The notes under the pieces: generated by a model
The model's input: the letters and a program-made list of their open reading frames with translations, nothing else
Databases searched by the model: none
What the model was told of the DNA's origin: nothing
Program-made: the position numbers and the translations under genes
NCBI GenBank assembly: GCA_947371645.1
Contig: CANBQJ010000039.1
Location: 1-22,098 of the forward strand
From: Burkholderiales bacterium
Lineage (GTDB): Bacteria; Pseudomonadota; Gammaproteobacteria; Burkholderiales; Burkholderiaceae
Direction: 5' to 3'
DNA length: 22,098 nt
In this document: in pieces, positions 1 to 7,166 of the stretch
Position numbering within the stretch: the stretch's first letter is position 1
Layout: every line of letters starts with the position of its first letter

Positions 1-177
1 GATCGCCATGATCTCGAACTTCTCGATGCCGGTGAACAGCTTCAGGGCCACCGACTCAACCGGTACATTGGTGAAGCCGAAAATGAAGGTCAGGACCGTG
101 AGGCCCAGCGAGATGCTCACCGGCATGCCTGTGAGCATCAGCGTCAGCAGGACGCCAAAAATGATGATGCCGTTCAT
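1..177 (-). CDS. dctM: TRAP transporter large permease DctM, N-terminal fragment
   Basis: This is the first 59 codons of the large membrane subunit of a tripartite (TRAP) transporter, which carries the solute across the inner membrane using a sodium or proton gradient. The protein begins MNGIIIFGVLLTLMLTGMPV, the hydrophobic start and GMPV-type motif typical of DctM/SiaM N-termini, and continues with a second hydrophobic stretch and a KLFTGIEKFEIMAI segment also typical of the family. The gene continues off the left edge; family members are about 425-430 residues. The start at 177 is supported by a GAGGA Shine-Dalgarno that overlaps the dctQ stop, so the two permease genes are probably translationally coupled. 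Confidence 0.9.
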   Translation of the reverse strand, partial: MNGIIIFGVLLTLMLTGMPVSISLGLTVLTFIFGFTNVPVESVALKLFTGIEKFEIMAI

Positions 178-188
178 GGTGTGCGTCC

Positions 189-806
189 TCAGGCCTTGGC
201 GGGTTCCGCGGCGTTTGCGGTTTCTTCTTCCAGGCCGTCCACATGGCCGTGGTCGTGGTGGGGCAGCTCACCCGTGCGGTGGAAGTTCCAGGCCACTTGA
301 AGGAAGCGGAAACACATCAGCGACGAGCCCAGCGGGATGGCCAGGTAGATGACCCAGGTGGGCCATTCCAGGTCAGGTGTGGTGGGGCCCTCGATCAGCT
401 CGCTGACGTTCATCCCCAGGGCATGGAAGAAAGCGTAGTGCGCGCCGTTTTCCCACACGAAGCTGGCGCCCATGGCACCGATCGAGCCGGTGAACAAGGC
501 GCCGGCCAGCAGGCCGAAGAAAACGAAGAAGCGTCGCTTGGGCGGCGAGAGCCGGTTGATGAGCACGTCCACACCCACGTGGATGCCGGTGCGCACGCCA
601 TAGGCCGCACCGAACTTGGCCATCCACACAAACAGGTAGATGGTGGCCTCCTGGGCCCACGCGAAATTCAGCGTCAGCAGCCAGTCCTGGATGGGCGATT
701 GCACGCCCGTGAGGTAGCGGTGCATCACCGAGACAAAGATGATGAGGGTGGCGGCGCCCATGAAGCTCGCGATCAGCCACTCTTCCAGATGGTCCAGCCA
801 TTTCAT
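189..806 (-). CDS. dctQ: TRAP transporter small permease DctQ
   Basis: This is the small membrane subunit that pairs with DctM, 205 residues and four predicted membrane helices (about 12-32, 50-70, 93-120 and 150-172). The family-typical EATIYLFVWMAKFGAAYGVR segment lies near residues 53-72. The C-terminal tail after residue 180 is hydrophilic, with an HHDHGH run, and looks cytoplasmic and disordered. Start 806 has a clear GAGGAGAG ribosome site. The gene lies between dctP upstream and dctM downstream, the usual dctPQM order. An intrinsic terminator sits in the 65-bp gap to dctP, so expression of the permease genes probably depends on read-through. Confidence 0.93.
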   Translation of the reverse strand: MKWLDHLEEWLIASFMGAATLIIFVSVMHRYLTGVQSPIQDWLLTLNFAWAQEATIYLFVWMAKFGAAYGVRTGIHVGVDVLINRLSPPKRRFFVFFGLLAGALFTGSIGAMGASFVWENGAHYAFFHALGMNVSELIEGPTTPDLEWPTWVIYLAIPLGSSLMCFRFLQVAWNFHRTGELPHHDHGHVDGLEEETANAAEPAKA

Positions 807-819
807 GGCGCTCTCCTCG

Positions 820-847
820 AAAAAAAGCCCACGTGCGTGGCGTGGGC
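820..847 (-). terminator. Intrinsic terminator/attenuator between dctP and dctQ
   Basis: Read on the minus strand, this is GCCCACG, a 7-nt loop, and CGTGGGC, followed directly by seven Ts. The stem is 7 bp, perfect and GC-rich, and the U-tract is uninterrupted, so this is a canonical Rho-independent terminator. It lies 24 bp after the dctP stop and just before the dctQ ribosome site. The likely effect, by inference, is partial termination that gives more binding protein (DctP) than membrane subunits (DctQM). Confidence 0.8.
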
Positions 848-871
848 GGGTTCAGCTCAGCGTGAAGCGCT

Positions 872-1903
872 TTACAGCTTGCTGGGGTCGAAGTTGGTTT
901 CCTTGTAGATCGCGTCCAGCGTTTCCTGGCCGATGCGTGAAGCCATCTGCTTGTGCACGGGCACCAGGGCCTTCTTCAGCAGGAAGCGTTCACCCAGGCC
1001 CGGCTTGTAGACCGTGGTCTTGCCGGAGGCGGCCACCTTGGCCAGCGCATCCTCGTTGTCTTGCTTGGCCACGTCGTTGGCCACCTTGGTGGACTCGGCC
1101 ATGGCCTTGCTCAGCGCGGCACGGATGTCGGCAGGCAGGCCGTCCCAGAACTTCTTGTTGACCACCACCGCGTAGCCCAGGTAGCCGTGGTTGGTGACGC
1201 TCACGAACTTCTGCACCTCGTGCATTTTTTGCGTGAACAGGTTGGACGGCGGGTTCTCTGTGCCATCGACCACACCAGTCTGCAGCGCCTGGTAGGTCTC
1301 GGAGAAGGCCAGCACCTGGGGCAGGGCACCCAATGCACGCATCTCGGCGTCCAGCACCTTGGAGGACTGGATGCGCATCTTCAGGCCCTTGTAGTCTTCA
1401 ACCGACTTGAGCGGCTTGTTGGCCGACATGACCTTGAAGCCGTTGTCCCAGTAAGCCAGACCGGTGATGCCGCGGCTTTCCAGCTTCTTGAGCAGGCTGG
1501 CGCCTACAGGCCCTTGTGTGACCTTGTGCAGCGAGGGGTAGTCGTCGAAGATGAAGGGCAAGTCGAAAACTTCAAACTCTTTCACGCCCAGCGGTGCGAA
1601 CTTCGACAGCGAGGGGGCCAGCATCTGGACGGAGCCCAACTGCAGCGCCTCCATCTCTTCCTTGTCCTTGTAGAGCTGGCTGTTGGGGTAGACCTCCACC
1701 TTGACCTTGCCCTTGGTCAGCTCCGCAGCGCGCTTGGCAAAAAATTCTGCAGCCTTGCCCTTGGGGGTGTCCGTGGCCACCACATGGCTGAACTTGATGA
1801 CGATCGGGCCGTCGGCCCGTGCTGCTGTGCCCAGCAGGCTGCTGCCCAGGATGATGCCAAGGGTGGCGCTCAGCAGGCCTCGGCGAAGGGTGTGGCGGCT
1901 CAT
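872..1903 (-). CDS. dctP: TRAP dicarboxylate transporter solute-binding protein DctP
   Basis: This is the periplasmic substrate-binding protein of the TRAP system, 343 residues and full length for the DctP family (about 330-340). A Sec signal peptide covers residues 1-30 (arginine-rich start, hydrophobic core, cleavage after ARA), and the mature chain starts DGPIVIKFSHVVATDTPKG, the standard first beta strand and helix. The ligand-binding arginine region (KMRIQSSKV) and the SETYQALQTGVVDGTENP signature are both present. The best substrates by family and context are C4-dicarboxylates such as succinate, fumarate or malate, but DctP-type proteins also bind other organic acids. A GGAGA ribosome site precedes the start. 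The gene is divergent from the dctSR regulators. Confidence 0.93.
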   Translation of the reverse strand: MSRHTLRRGLLSATLGIILGSSLLGTAARADGPIVIKFSHVVATDTPKGKAAEFFAKRAAELTKGKVKVEVYPNSQLYKDKEEMEALQLGSVQMLAPSLSKFAPLGVKEFEVFDLPFIFDDYPSLHKVTQGPVGASLLKKLESRGITGLAYWDNGFKVMSANKPLKSVEDYKGLKMRIQSSKVLDAEMRALGALPQVLAFSETYQALQTGVVDGTENPPSNLFTQKMHEVQKFVSVTNHGYLGYAVVVNKKFWDGLPADIRAALSKAMAESTKVANDVAKQDNEDALAKVAASGKTTVYKPGLGERFLLKKALVPVHKQMASRIGQETLDAIYKETNFDPSKL

Positions 1904-2013
1904 GTTGTCTCCAGCGTGTTGATGGCGTCATTGTTCTGGCACCACGCCCTTGCCGAAATTGTGGAGTTCCACATCCACCCGCCACGGGTGTGGCATTAAC
2001 CTCACTTCAACAC
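1904..2013. promoter_or_regulatory. Divergent dctP / dctS control region with inverted repeats
   Basis: This 110-bp gap separates divergent dctP and dctS and must hold at least the dctP promoter. Two short symmetric elements are visible: GTGGA-GT-TCCAC at 1961-1972 and a perfect CACCCG-CCA-CGGGTG at 1976-1990. They are candidate DctR operator half-sites by position only. I could not identify a convincing -35/-10 pair. Confidence 0.4.
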
Positions 2014-4050
2014 ATGGAAGTTCGCAGAGACCCCCCGCCGACAGCGCCCCCAGCGCCGGCATCGGCCATGGCGCCGCTTCAGCGGCCTGCCGTGGCCTTG
2101 CCGCCTCGGCCCCACACCCGCTGGTGGGGCCTGCGGCTGCACGCCTGGCCCTCGCTGTGGGTGATGCCCTTGCTCTTGAGCCTGGCCATGGTGGCTGGTG
2201 TGGTGACCTGGATGCGCGCACAGGACGCGGCCGACCGCGAGGCCGCCAGGTCCGACATGATTTCGGACTCGCTGTCGCTGGAGTCGCAAATCAGCCTCCG
2301 GCTGGAAGACGAGCTGGCCAAGCTGCGGGGGCTGGCCGTTGAGGTGGGGCAGGGCCAGGTGAGCGCCGATGGCTTTGCCTCGCACCCCCTGGTGCTGGAT
2401 GGCCTGCGTCGCTTCTGGGTGAGCGTGACCTGGATTGGGCCCAAAGGGCAGATCCTGGCGGTGGCGCCAGGTGACGCCTTGCCGCCCAATGACCAGCGCC
2501 GCCTGGTGGCCGATGACGCCGGCCTGGCCGGCCACCTGTCGGTGCCCTGGGGCAAAGCGGGTGTGGATGCGCCGCAAGGCCTGCTGGTGGCACGCTATGC
2601 GGCCAATGTGCTCTTGCGGCAAAAGGTGCCCTGGTGGCTCGCCAGCCGCTATGACATCCGCCTGGTGGACCAGTCGGACGTGGTGCTCGCCTCCACCACA
2701 GCAGGGCTGCGCCAGCCCTGGCAGAACTGGTACCGCGTGCCCATGGGCCCGACCATGCCGCAGGCCTGGCTGGAGCTGAGCTCCCGTGAGCGCCTGCTGC
2801 CCTGGTGGCGGAACTGGCCGATGGCCTTGATGGCGGCTTTCGTGAGCCTGCTGGCGCTGGCCAGCCTGATGTTGCGTCGTCAGATGCACGGCGTGGCCAA
2901 GGCCGAAACCGCGTGGCGCACCGAGGCCGCCTGGCGCACGGCCATCGAAGACTCGCTGGCCGTGGGCATACGCGCCCGCGACCTGGACGGGCGCCTGGTC
3001 TACGTCAACAAGACCATGGCCGACATGGTGGGCTACCGCCCTGAAGAGCTGATGGGCCTGATGCCGCCCATGCCCTACTGGGCGCCCGACGAGCTGGAGC
3101 AGACCATGCGGCGCCACCTGCGCAACATGGCTGGGCTGGCGCCACGCGAAGGCTATGAGAGCCGCTGGCGCCACCGCGACGGCACGCCGGTAGACGTGAT
3201 GGTGTTTGAAGCGCCCTTTGTGGATGCCAAGGGGCAGCAGATCGGGTGGATGGCCTCCATTCTTAACACCACGGAGCGCAAGCGCATGGAAGAGCGTGAG
3301 CGCCGCCAGACCGAGACCATGGCCCACCACGCCAGGCTGACGATGCTGGGCGAAGTGGCCTCCACGCTGGCGCATGAGCTCAACCAGCCGCTGTCGGCCA
3401 TCGCGAGCTACAACGCCGGCTTGCAGAACGCCCTGGGCACGCGAGAAGACCTGCCCGAACGCGTGCGCTCGGCCTTGGTGCGCCAAGGTGAGCAGGCCGC
3501 TCAGGCTGGTCGCATCGTGCGGCGCATCCGCGAGTTCCTCACGCGCCGGGAGCCGCAGCGTGAGCCCGGGCAGGTGGCCGACATCATCCACTCGGGTGTG
3601 CACCTGTTGCGCAAGGACCTGGCCAGAGGGCATGTGGCGCTGGACATCGCCATCGACCCGGGATTGCCCGATGTGGATGCCGACCCCATCCTCATCGAGC
3701 AGGTCGTGGTGAACCTGGTGCGCAACGCCTGCGACGCCTTGCAAGCGCTGCCGGCAGAGCAGCCCAGGCGGGTTCGGGTCATGGCCCAGGCCACTGCGGG
3801 TGGCTTCGTGATGGTCAGCGTGCACGACACCGGGCCCGGCCTGCAGGGCCAGGGCGTGTCAACGCTGTGTGCGCCCTTTCACACCACCAAGCCCGAAGGC
3901 ATGGGCATGGGCCTGGCCATTTGCCGCTCCATCGTGGAGCTGCACTATGGCGCCATCGATGCAGGCGCATCGCCTTTGGGCGGGGCGGTATTCAGCTTCA
4001 CGCTGCCGGTGTCCCGGCCTGAATCAGAACCTCAAGAGGACCACGCATGA
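2014..4050 (+). CDS. dctS: Membrane PAS-domain sensor histidine kinase DctS (dicarboxylate sensing)
   Basis: Sensor kinase of 678 residues that would phosphorylate the DctR protein encoded next to it. In order it has a proline-rich N-terminus, TM1 (about 46-67), a periplasmic sensor region (about 70-265), TM2 (about 268-288), a PAS domain (about 312-420), and a HisKA domain with the phospho-acceptor histidine in AHELNQPL (His about 454). An HATPase domain follows, with N box NLVRNACDAL, G1 DTGPGL and the FHTTKPEGMGMGLAICRSI lid/G2 region, as in DctB/DctS and FixL-like kinases. The ATG at 2014 was chosen. An in-frame GTG at 1990 and an ATG at 2068 are alternatives, and none has a good ribosome site. 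The last codons overlap dctR by ATGA. The substrate sensed is inferred from the adjacent dctPQM. Confidence 0.87.
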   Translation: MEVRRDPPPTAPPAPASAMAPLQRPAVALPPRPHTRWWGLRLHAWPSLWVMPLLLSLAMVAGVVTWMRAQDAADREAARSDMISDSLSLESQISLRLEDELAKLRGLAVEVGQGQVSADGFASHPLVLDGLRRFWVSVTWIGPKGQILAVAPGDALPPNDQRRLVADDAGLAGHLSVPWGKAGVDAPQGLLVARYAANVLLRQKVPWWLASRYDIRLVDQSDVVLASTTAGLRQPWQNWYRVPMGPTMPQAWLELSSRERLLPWWRNWPMALMAAFVSLLALASLMLRRQMHGVAKAETAWRTEAAWRTAIEDSLAVGIRARDLDGRLVYVNKTMADMVGYRPEELMGLMPPMPYWAPDELEQTMRRHLRNMAGLAPREGYESRWRHRDGTPVDVMVFEAPFVDAKGQQIGWMASILNTTERKRMEERERRQTETMAHHARLTMLGEVASTLAHELNQPLSAIASYNAGLQNALGTREDLPERVRSALVRQGEQAAQAGRIVRRIREFLTRREPQREPGQVADIIHSGVHLLRKDLARGHVALDIAIDPGLPDVDADPILIEQVVVNLVRNACDALQALPAEQPRRVRVMAQATAGGFVMVSVHDTGPGLQGQGVSTLCAPFHTTKPEGMGMGLAICRSIVELHYGAIDAGASPLGGAVFSFTLPVSRPESEPQEDHA

Positions 4051-4688
4051 GCATGATCACCCCCCGTGCCTCCGATGGCTGCGTGGTCTACCTGGTGGAC
4101 GACGATGCTGTGGTGCGCGATGCCTTGAGCTTTCTGCTGGGCTCGCGTGGACTGGGTGTGCTGTCGTTTGACAGCGGCCCTGCCTTCCTCGCGCACCTGG
4201 ATGCCAGCAGCACGGCGCCGCGCGGGGTGTGCCTGCTGGACGTGCGCATGGAGCCCATGTCGGGCTTGCAGCTGCATGAAGAACTGATCACCCGAGGGGT
4301 GCGCAACCCGGTGCTGTTCCTGAGCGGTCACGGCGACATCCCCATGGTCGTGGACGCGCTCAAGCGGGGCGCCTTCGACTTCCTGGAAAAGCCCTACAGC
4401 GACAACACGCTGGTGGACCGCATCGTGCAGGCCCTGGCCGTGGAGGCCGCGATGCAGGTGCAAGATGCCAAGGCGCAGGAGCGCCAGGCGCGCCTGGACA
4501 GCCTGAGCGAGCGCGAGCGCGAGGTCATGCACCGCGTGGCCGTGGGCAAGCTCAACAAGGTCATCGCGGATGAGCTGCACGTGGCTGTGCGCACGGTGGA
4601 GGTGCACCGTGCGCGGGTGTTTGCCAAGCTCGGCGTCAAGTCGGCGGCAGAGCTGGCCGGTTGGCTGGCCAGCTCCGGGCTCACCTGA
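4047..4688 (+). CDS. dctR: FixJ/LuxR-type response regulator DctR
   Basis: Two-domain response regulator of 213 residues. The receiver domain (about 12-125) has the acidic pocket (VDDD at 17-20), phospho-acceptor Asp65 in CLLDVRMEPMSG, switch residue Ser93 (FLSGHGD) and Lys115 (FLEKP). A LuxR/GerE helix-turn-helix follows (about 140-205, LSEREREVMHRVAVGK then VRTVEVHRARVFAKL). This architecture matches Rhodobacter-type DctR rather than the sigma54-dependent DctD of rhizobia. The start overlaps the dctS stop in ATGA, indicating translational coupling. The probable role, inferred from context, is activating dctPQM. The stop at 4688 directly abuts the stop of the convergent cytochrome gene at 4689. 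Confidence 0.9.
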   Translation: MSMITPRASDGCVVYLVDDDAVVRDALSFLLGSRGLGVLSFDSGPAFLAHLDASSTAPRGVCLLDVRMEPMSGLQLHEELITRGVRNPVLFLSGHGDIPMVVDALKRGAFDFLEKPYSDNTLVDRIVQALAVEAAMQVQDAKAQERQARLDSLSEREREVMHRVAVGKLNKVIADELHVAVRTVEVHRARVFAKLGVKSAAELAGWLASSGLT

Positions 4689-5066
4689 TCACTTGAGGCT
4701 TTGCAGGTAGGCGATGACGTCGGCGCGCGCTGCCGCATCGTCCAGGCCGTCGTACTTCATCTTGCCACCCGGCACGACCTTCTTCGGGTGCGTGATGTAG
4801 GCGTCGACCTTGTCGGCTGCCCACACCCAGCCTGCTTGCTTCATGGCGTCGGAATAGGCGAAGTCGGCCACCGAGCCCGCCTTGCGGCCCAGCACGCCAA
4901 ACAACGGTGGCCCCTTTTTGGCCTTGCCTTCCTTGGGGCTGTGGCAGTCGCCACATTCACCCGCGAAAACGTCGGCGCCCTTTTTCGGGTCGCCTGCAGC
5001 GTGGGCTGCGGTGCTCAACAGGGCCGCACTGAGTGTCAGGGCCAGGCAGGTTGGGAGTGTGCGCAT
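4689..5066 (-). CDS. Periplasmic class I cytochrome c
   Basis: Soluble monohaem cytochrome c of 125 residues. A signal peptide (1-23, cleavage after AHA) is followed by a short helix leading to the CGDCH haem site (Cys38, Cys41, His42). The GPPLFGVLGRKAGSV and FAYSDAMKQAGWVW segments are typical of cytochrome c2/c550-type class I proteins, and the distal methionine is Met103 in PGGKMKYDGL. Start 5066 was preferred over an upstream TTG at 5084 because a GAGAGA ribosome site precedes it and the signal peptide then begins cleanly. It is the last gene of the operon, 30 bp after the tetrahaem gene, and its likely job is carrying electrons through the periplasm. Its physiological partner is unknown. 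Confidence 0.9.
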   Translation of the reverse strand: MRTLPTCLALTLSAALLSTAAHAAGDPKKGADVFAGECGDCHSPKEGKAKKGPPLFGVLGRKAGSVADFAYSDAMKQAGWVWAADKVDAYITHPKKVVPGGKMKYDGLDDAAARADVIAYLQSLK

Positions 5067-5096
5067 CGTGTATCTCTCAGACAAAGGTTGTCAGGT

Positions 5097-5660
5097 TCAA
5101 AGCTTGCTCGCGTCCAGGTCACTGGGGTCGCCGCCTTGGGGTTCCTTGTGGGCAATGCCGTAGTGGCAGTCGATGCAGGTCTTGCTGCCGCTGAGCAGTT
5201 TCTTGTGTTGCGTCTGGGCGGTCTTGCCCTGCATCTCGGCGTCCATGGCTTTGACGTCATGGCAGTTGCGGCACTCGTGAGAGTCCGTGGACTTCATGCG
5301 CTTCCAGACGGCCTGGGCCATCTCCAGCCGGTGCGCTTCAAACTTCTGAGGCGTGTCGATGGTGCCCAGCAGGTGCTGGAGGATGTCGTTGGACGCCTTG
5401 ACCTTGCGGATCACGGTGTCGACGAATTCATGCGGCACATGGCAATCCGAGCAGATGGCCTTCACACCCGTGCGGTTCTTCGCATGGATGGTGTGGCTGT
5501 ACTCGGCGTAATTGTTGTCCTTCATCTCGTGACACGAGGTGCAGAACTCCAGGGTGTTGGTGTGGTCCACCCCGGCCTTGCCAGCGGCAGCCAGCAAGAC
5601 GCCGGCCACCACCAACACCACAGCCTGCCACCAGATCAGGCGTCCAACGATCTTGCTCAT
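5097..5660 (-). CDS. NapC/NirT/CymA-type membrane-anchored tetrahaem cytochrome c
   Basis: A 187-residue cytochrome with an uncleaved N-terminal membrane anchor (about 9-28) and four CxxCH haem sites: Cys40-His44, Cys70-His74, Cys130-His134 and Cys162-His166. Length and layout match the NapC/NirT/NrfH/CymA family, which oxidises quinol at the inner membrane and passes electrons to periplasmic partners. No reductase gene (nap, nrf, tor) lies nearby. Instead the gene sits between a Cyc2-like cytochrome-porin and a class I cytochrome c, so it most likely exchanges electrons with these, to or from the quinone pool. An AAGGCGG ribosome site overlaps the end of the upstream gene (13-bp gap), so the genes are co-transcribed. 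Naming it cymA or napC would be over-specific. Confidence 0.9.
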   Translation of the reverse strand: MSKIVGRLIWWQAVVLVVAGVLLAAAGKAGVDHTNTLEFCTSCHEMKDNNYAEYSHTIHAKNRTGVKAICSDCHVPHEFVDTVIRKVKASNDILQHLLGTIDTPQKFEAHRLEMAQAVWKRMKSTDSHECRNCHDVKAMDAEMQGKTAQTQHKKLLSGSKTCIDCHYGIAHKEPQGGDPSDLDASKL

Positions 5661-5673
5661 GTGCCGCCTTGAA

Positions 5674-6978
5674 TCAGAACGAAGTCCAGGCGAACAGGCG
5701 CAGGCTGTTCAGGTCGCTGACCTTCTGGCCTGCGCTGGTGTCGATGTCGGATGAGGTGTTGAAACGCACGTACTGCAGGCCCACACGGACATTGGCCCAC
5801 GGGGCATACCAGGAGTTTTCCTTGCCCCAAGGGGTCCAGTCCAGCTGATACAGCGCGCCGCTGTTGCCGCCTGTCAGGTCACCGGAATGGCTGCCCTTGA
5901 AGTAGCCCACGGTGGCGCCATAGGTGTTGAGGTAGTGGTAGGAGGTGGCCAGCTTGATGTTCCGGGTGGTGTACTTGCCATCACCGTTGATCGTGTCGGT
6001 CACCTTCTCGCGCAAGTAGCTGCCATTGACGGTCAGCACATGTTCGCGCGTGCCCAGAAACTGGTAGCCGCCATCAATGCCCAGGTCGTTGAACTTGGTG
6101 GTCAGGCTGGTGTCCAGTCGGTCCTTGATGGTGCCGCTGAAGCCCAGCAGGCCGACGTTCCAGGCGCGGGTGCGCAAGTCTTTCATGTAGCCCAGGCGCC
6201 AGTACGGGGCATTGCTCAGGCTGGGGTACGCATTGAGCGGGTCGGCGTTCGGGTCCTGGTAGCGGCCCGCGCCCAGACGCGATTGCATGCTCGGCGAGAT
6301 CGAGTTGTAGGTGCCCAGTTCGCCATAGAAGCTGTCGTCGATCAGGGTGTAGGCGTTCACGCCCAGCACGCGCTGTTCCACGCTCGCTGATTGCAGATCG
6401 GCGCCGGGGTAGCTCAGGCGGTCAGATGCGGTGTACGGGAAGCTCCAGACGTTCAAGGTGTTGAACGGGTCTTGCACCGTGGGGTTGTTGTTCACGGAGA
6501 CGCCGATCAGGGCCTCGCGTTCGCCGAAGTTGGCGGTGGTCGTGGCGCGGATGTCGGCCTGGTCGATGCCGGTGTGGTGTTCGATGCCGCTGTTGGTGAC
6601 TTGCAGGAAGCTGCCCACGTGGTCGGTCAGCTTGCCGGCCAGGAAAAGCGAGGCCTCGGTCATGCCCGTCTTACGCTTGCTGTCGAATTCACCGGTGTCT
6701 TCGTTGAGCACCTTGTACTTGGACGAATCCAGCACGACCATGCCCGACAGGGGCACGTTGCCTTTGCCGTTGCCTTCAACATACCCGCCCAGCTTGAACT
6801 TCACGCCATAGGGGGTGAGTTGAGGGCCAAAGGCGCCGATGTGGCATGCCGCGCAGTCCTGCCCCGTCTGGCGGGCAAAGCTGGGCACAGCCTGAGCCGG
6901 GCTGCAGGCCATCAGGGCGATGGCGGCTGGAAGGCAAAGCCGCCACGAGGCGGAAACCAATGTCGGGAGCGAACGCAT
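5674..6978 (-). CDS. Cyc2-like fused monohaem cytochrome c-outer membrane porin
   Basis: A 434-residue exported protein. The signal peptide (1-30, cleavage after AQA) is followed at once by the haem segment AVPSFARQTGQDCAACH (Cys42, Cys45, His46), then a Gly/Phe-Lys segment ending FKLGGY. The remainder, about 365 residues, is rich in alternating aromatic/polar strands and ends in phenylalanine (FAWTSF), the usual C-terminal signature of outer-membrane beta barrels. One N-terminal haem plus a barrel is the architecture of Cyc2, the outer-membrane Fe(II) oxidase of neutrophilic and acidophilic iron oxidisers, and the AxPxFARQTxxxCxxCH motif agrees. The segment after the haem (FGPQL) differs from the FPxL usual in Cyc2, so iron oxidation cannot be assumed. 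Start 6978 has an AAGGAA ribosome site. Confidence 0.8.
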   Translation of the reverse strand: MRSLPTLVSASWRLCLPAAIALMACSPAQAVPSFARQTGQDCAACHIGAFGPQLTPYGVKFKLGGYVEGNGKGNVPLSGMVVLDSSKYKVLNEDTGEFDSKRKTGMTEASLFLAGKLTDHVGSFLQVTNSGIEHHTGIDQADIRATTTANFGEREALIGVSVNNNPTVQDPFNTLNVWSFPYTASDRLSYPGADLQSASVEQRVLGVNAYTLIDDSFYGELGTYNSISPSMQSRLGAGRYQDPNADPLNAYPSLSNAPYWRLGYMKDLRTRAWNVGLLGFSGTIKDRLDTSLTTKFNDLGIDGGYQFLGTREHVLTVNGSYLREKVTDTINGDGKYTTRNIKLATSYHYLNTYGATVGYFKGSHSGDLTGGNSGALYQLDWTPWGKENSWYAPWANVRVGLQYVRFNTSSDIDTSAGQKVSDLNSLRLFAWTSF

Positions 6979-7006
6979 GCGGGGTTCCTTGTTTTGAAGA
7001 CGCGGC

Positions 7007-7033
7007 TTTAAATGTGCAAGCCACACATTTAAA
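7007..7033. promoter_or_regulatory. Perfect 10-bp inverted repeat upstream of the cytochrome operon
   Basis: TTTAAATGTG (7007-7016) and CACATTTAAA (7024-7033) form perfect arms around a 7-bp spacer, 28 bp before the start of the Cyc2-like gene. The AT-rich arms stand out in this GC-rich window. Arm length and symmetry suggest a dimeric regulator operator; a leader hairpin is also possible. It does not match the FNR or CRP consensus exactly. Confidence 0.6.
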
Positions 7034-7166
7034 TTGTCCCCGTGTTTTGCGTTCGGCCCTTGAGGCAAAGCAGATCTACAACGTAAAGATGGGTGAATGC
7101 AGTCGCCAGATGTGGGTTGAATGAGAATGCGTCCGGATACGGATCAGGGTATCTGCGCGGGGGTGG

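Noticed and set aside
1937..1954. Sigma54-like promoter (TGGCAC ... TTGCC) between dctP and dctS
   Set aside because: The GG-to-GC distance is 14 bases rather than the required 12, it points at the sensor kinase rather than the transporter, and the regulator is FixJ/LuxR-type, not a sigma54 activator.
953..1999. 348-codon plus-strand frame opposite dctP
   Set aside because: It has no domain or signal and DctP on the minus strand is full length and certain.
2002..3825. 607-codon open frame antisense to dctS
   Set aside because: It is Gln/His/Arg-rich with no recognisable domain and is a codon-usage shadow of a high-GC gene; the plus-strand frame carries all kinase motifs.
5067..5084. Longer cytochrome c beginning at a TTG codon
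   Set aside because: The six extra residues precede the signal peptide and the GAGAGA ribosome site lies within them, pointing to 5066.
6979..7068. 30-residue N-terminal extension of the Cyc2-like protein
   Set aside because: It runs through the inverted repeat and would place a hydrophilic segment before the signal peptide; a good AAGGAA site precedes 6978.
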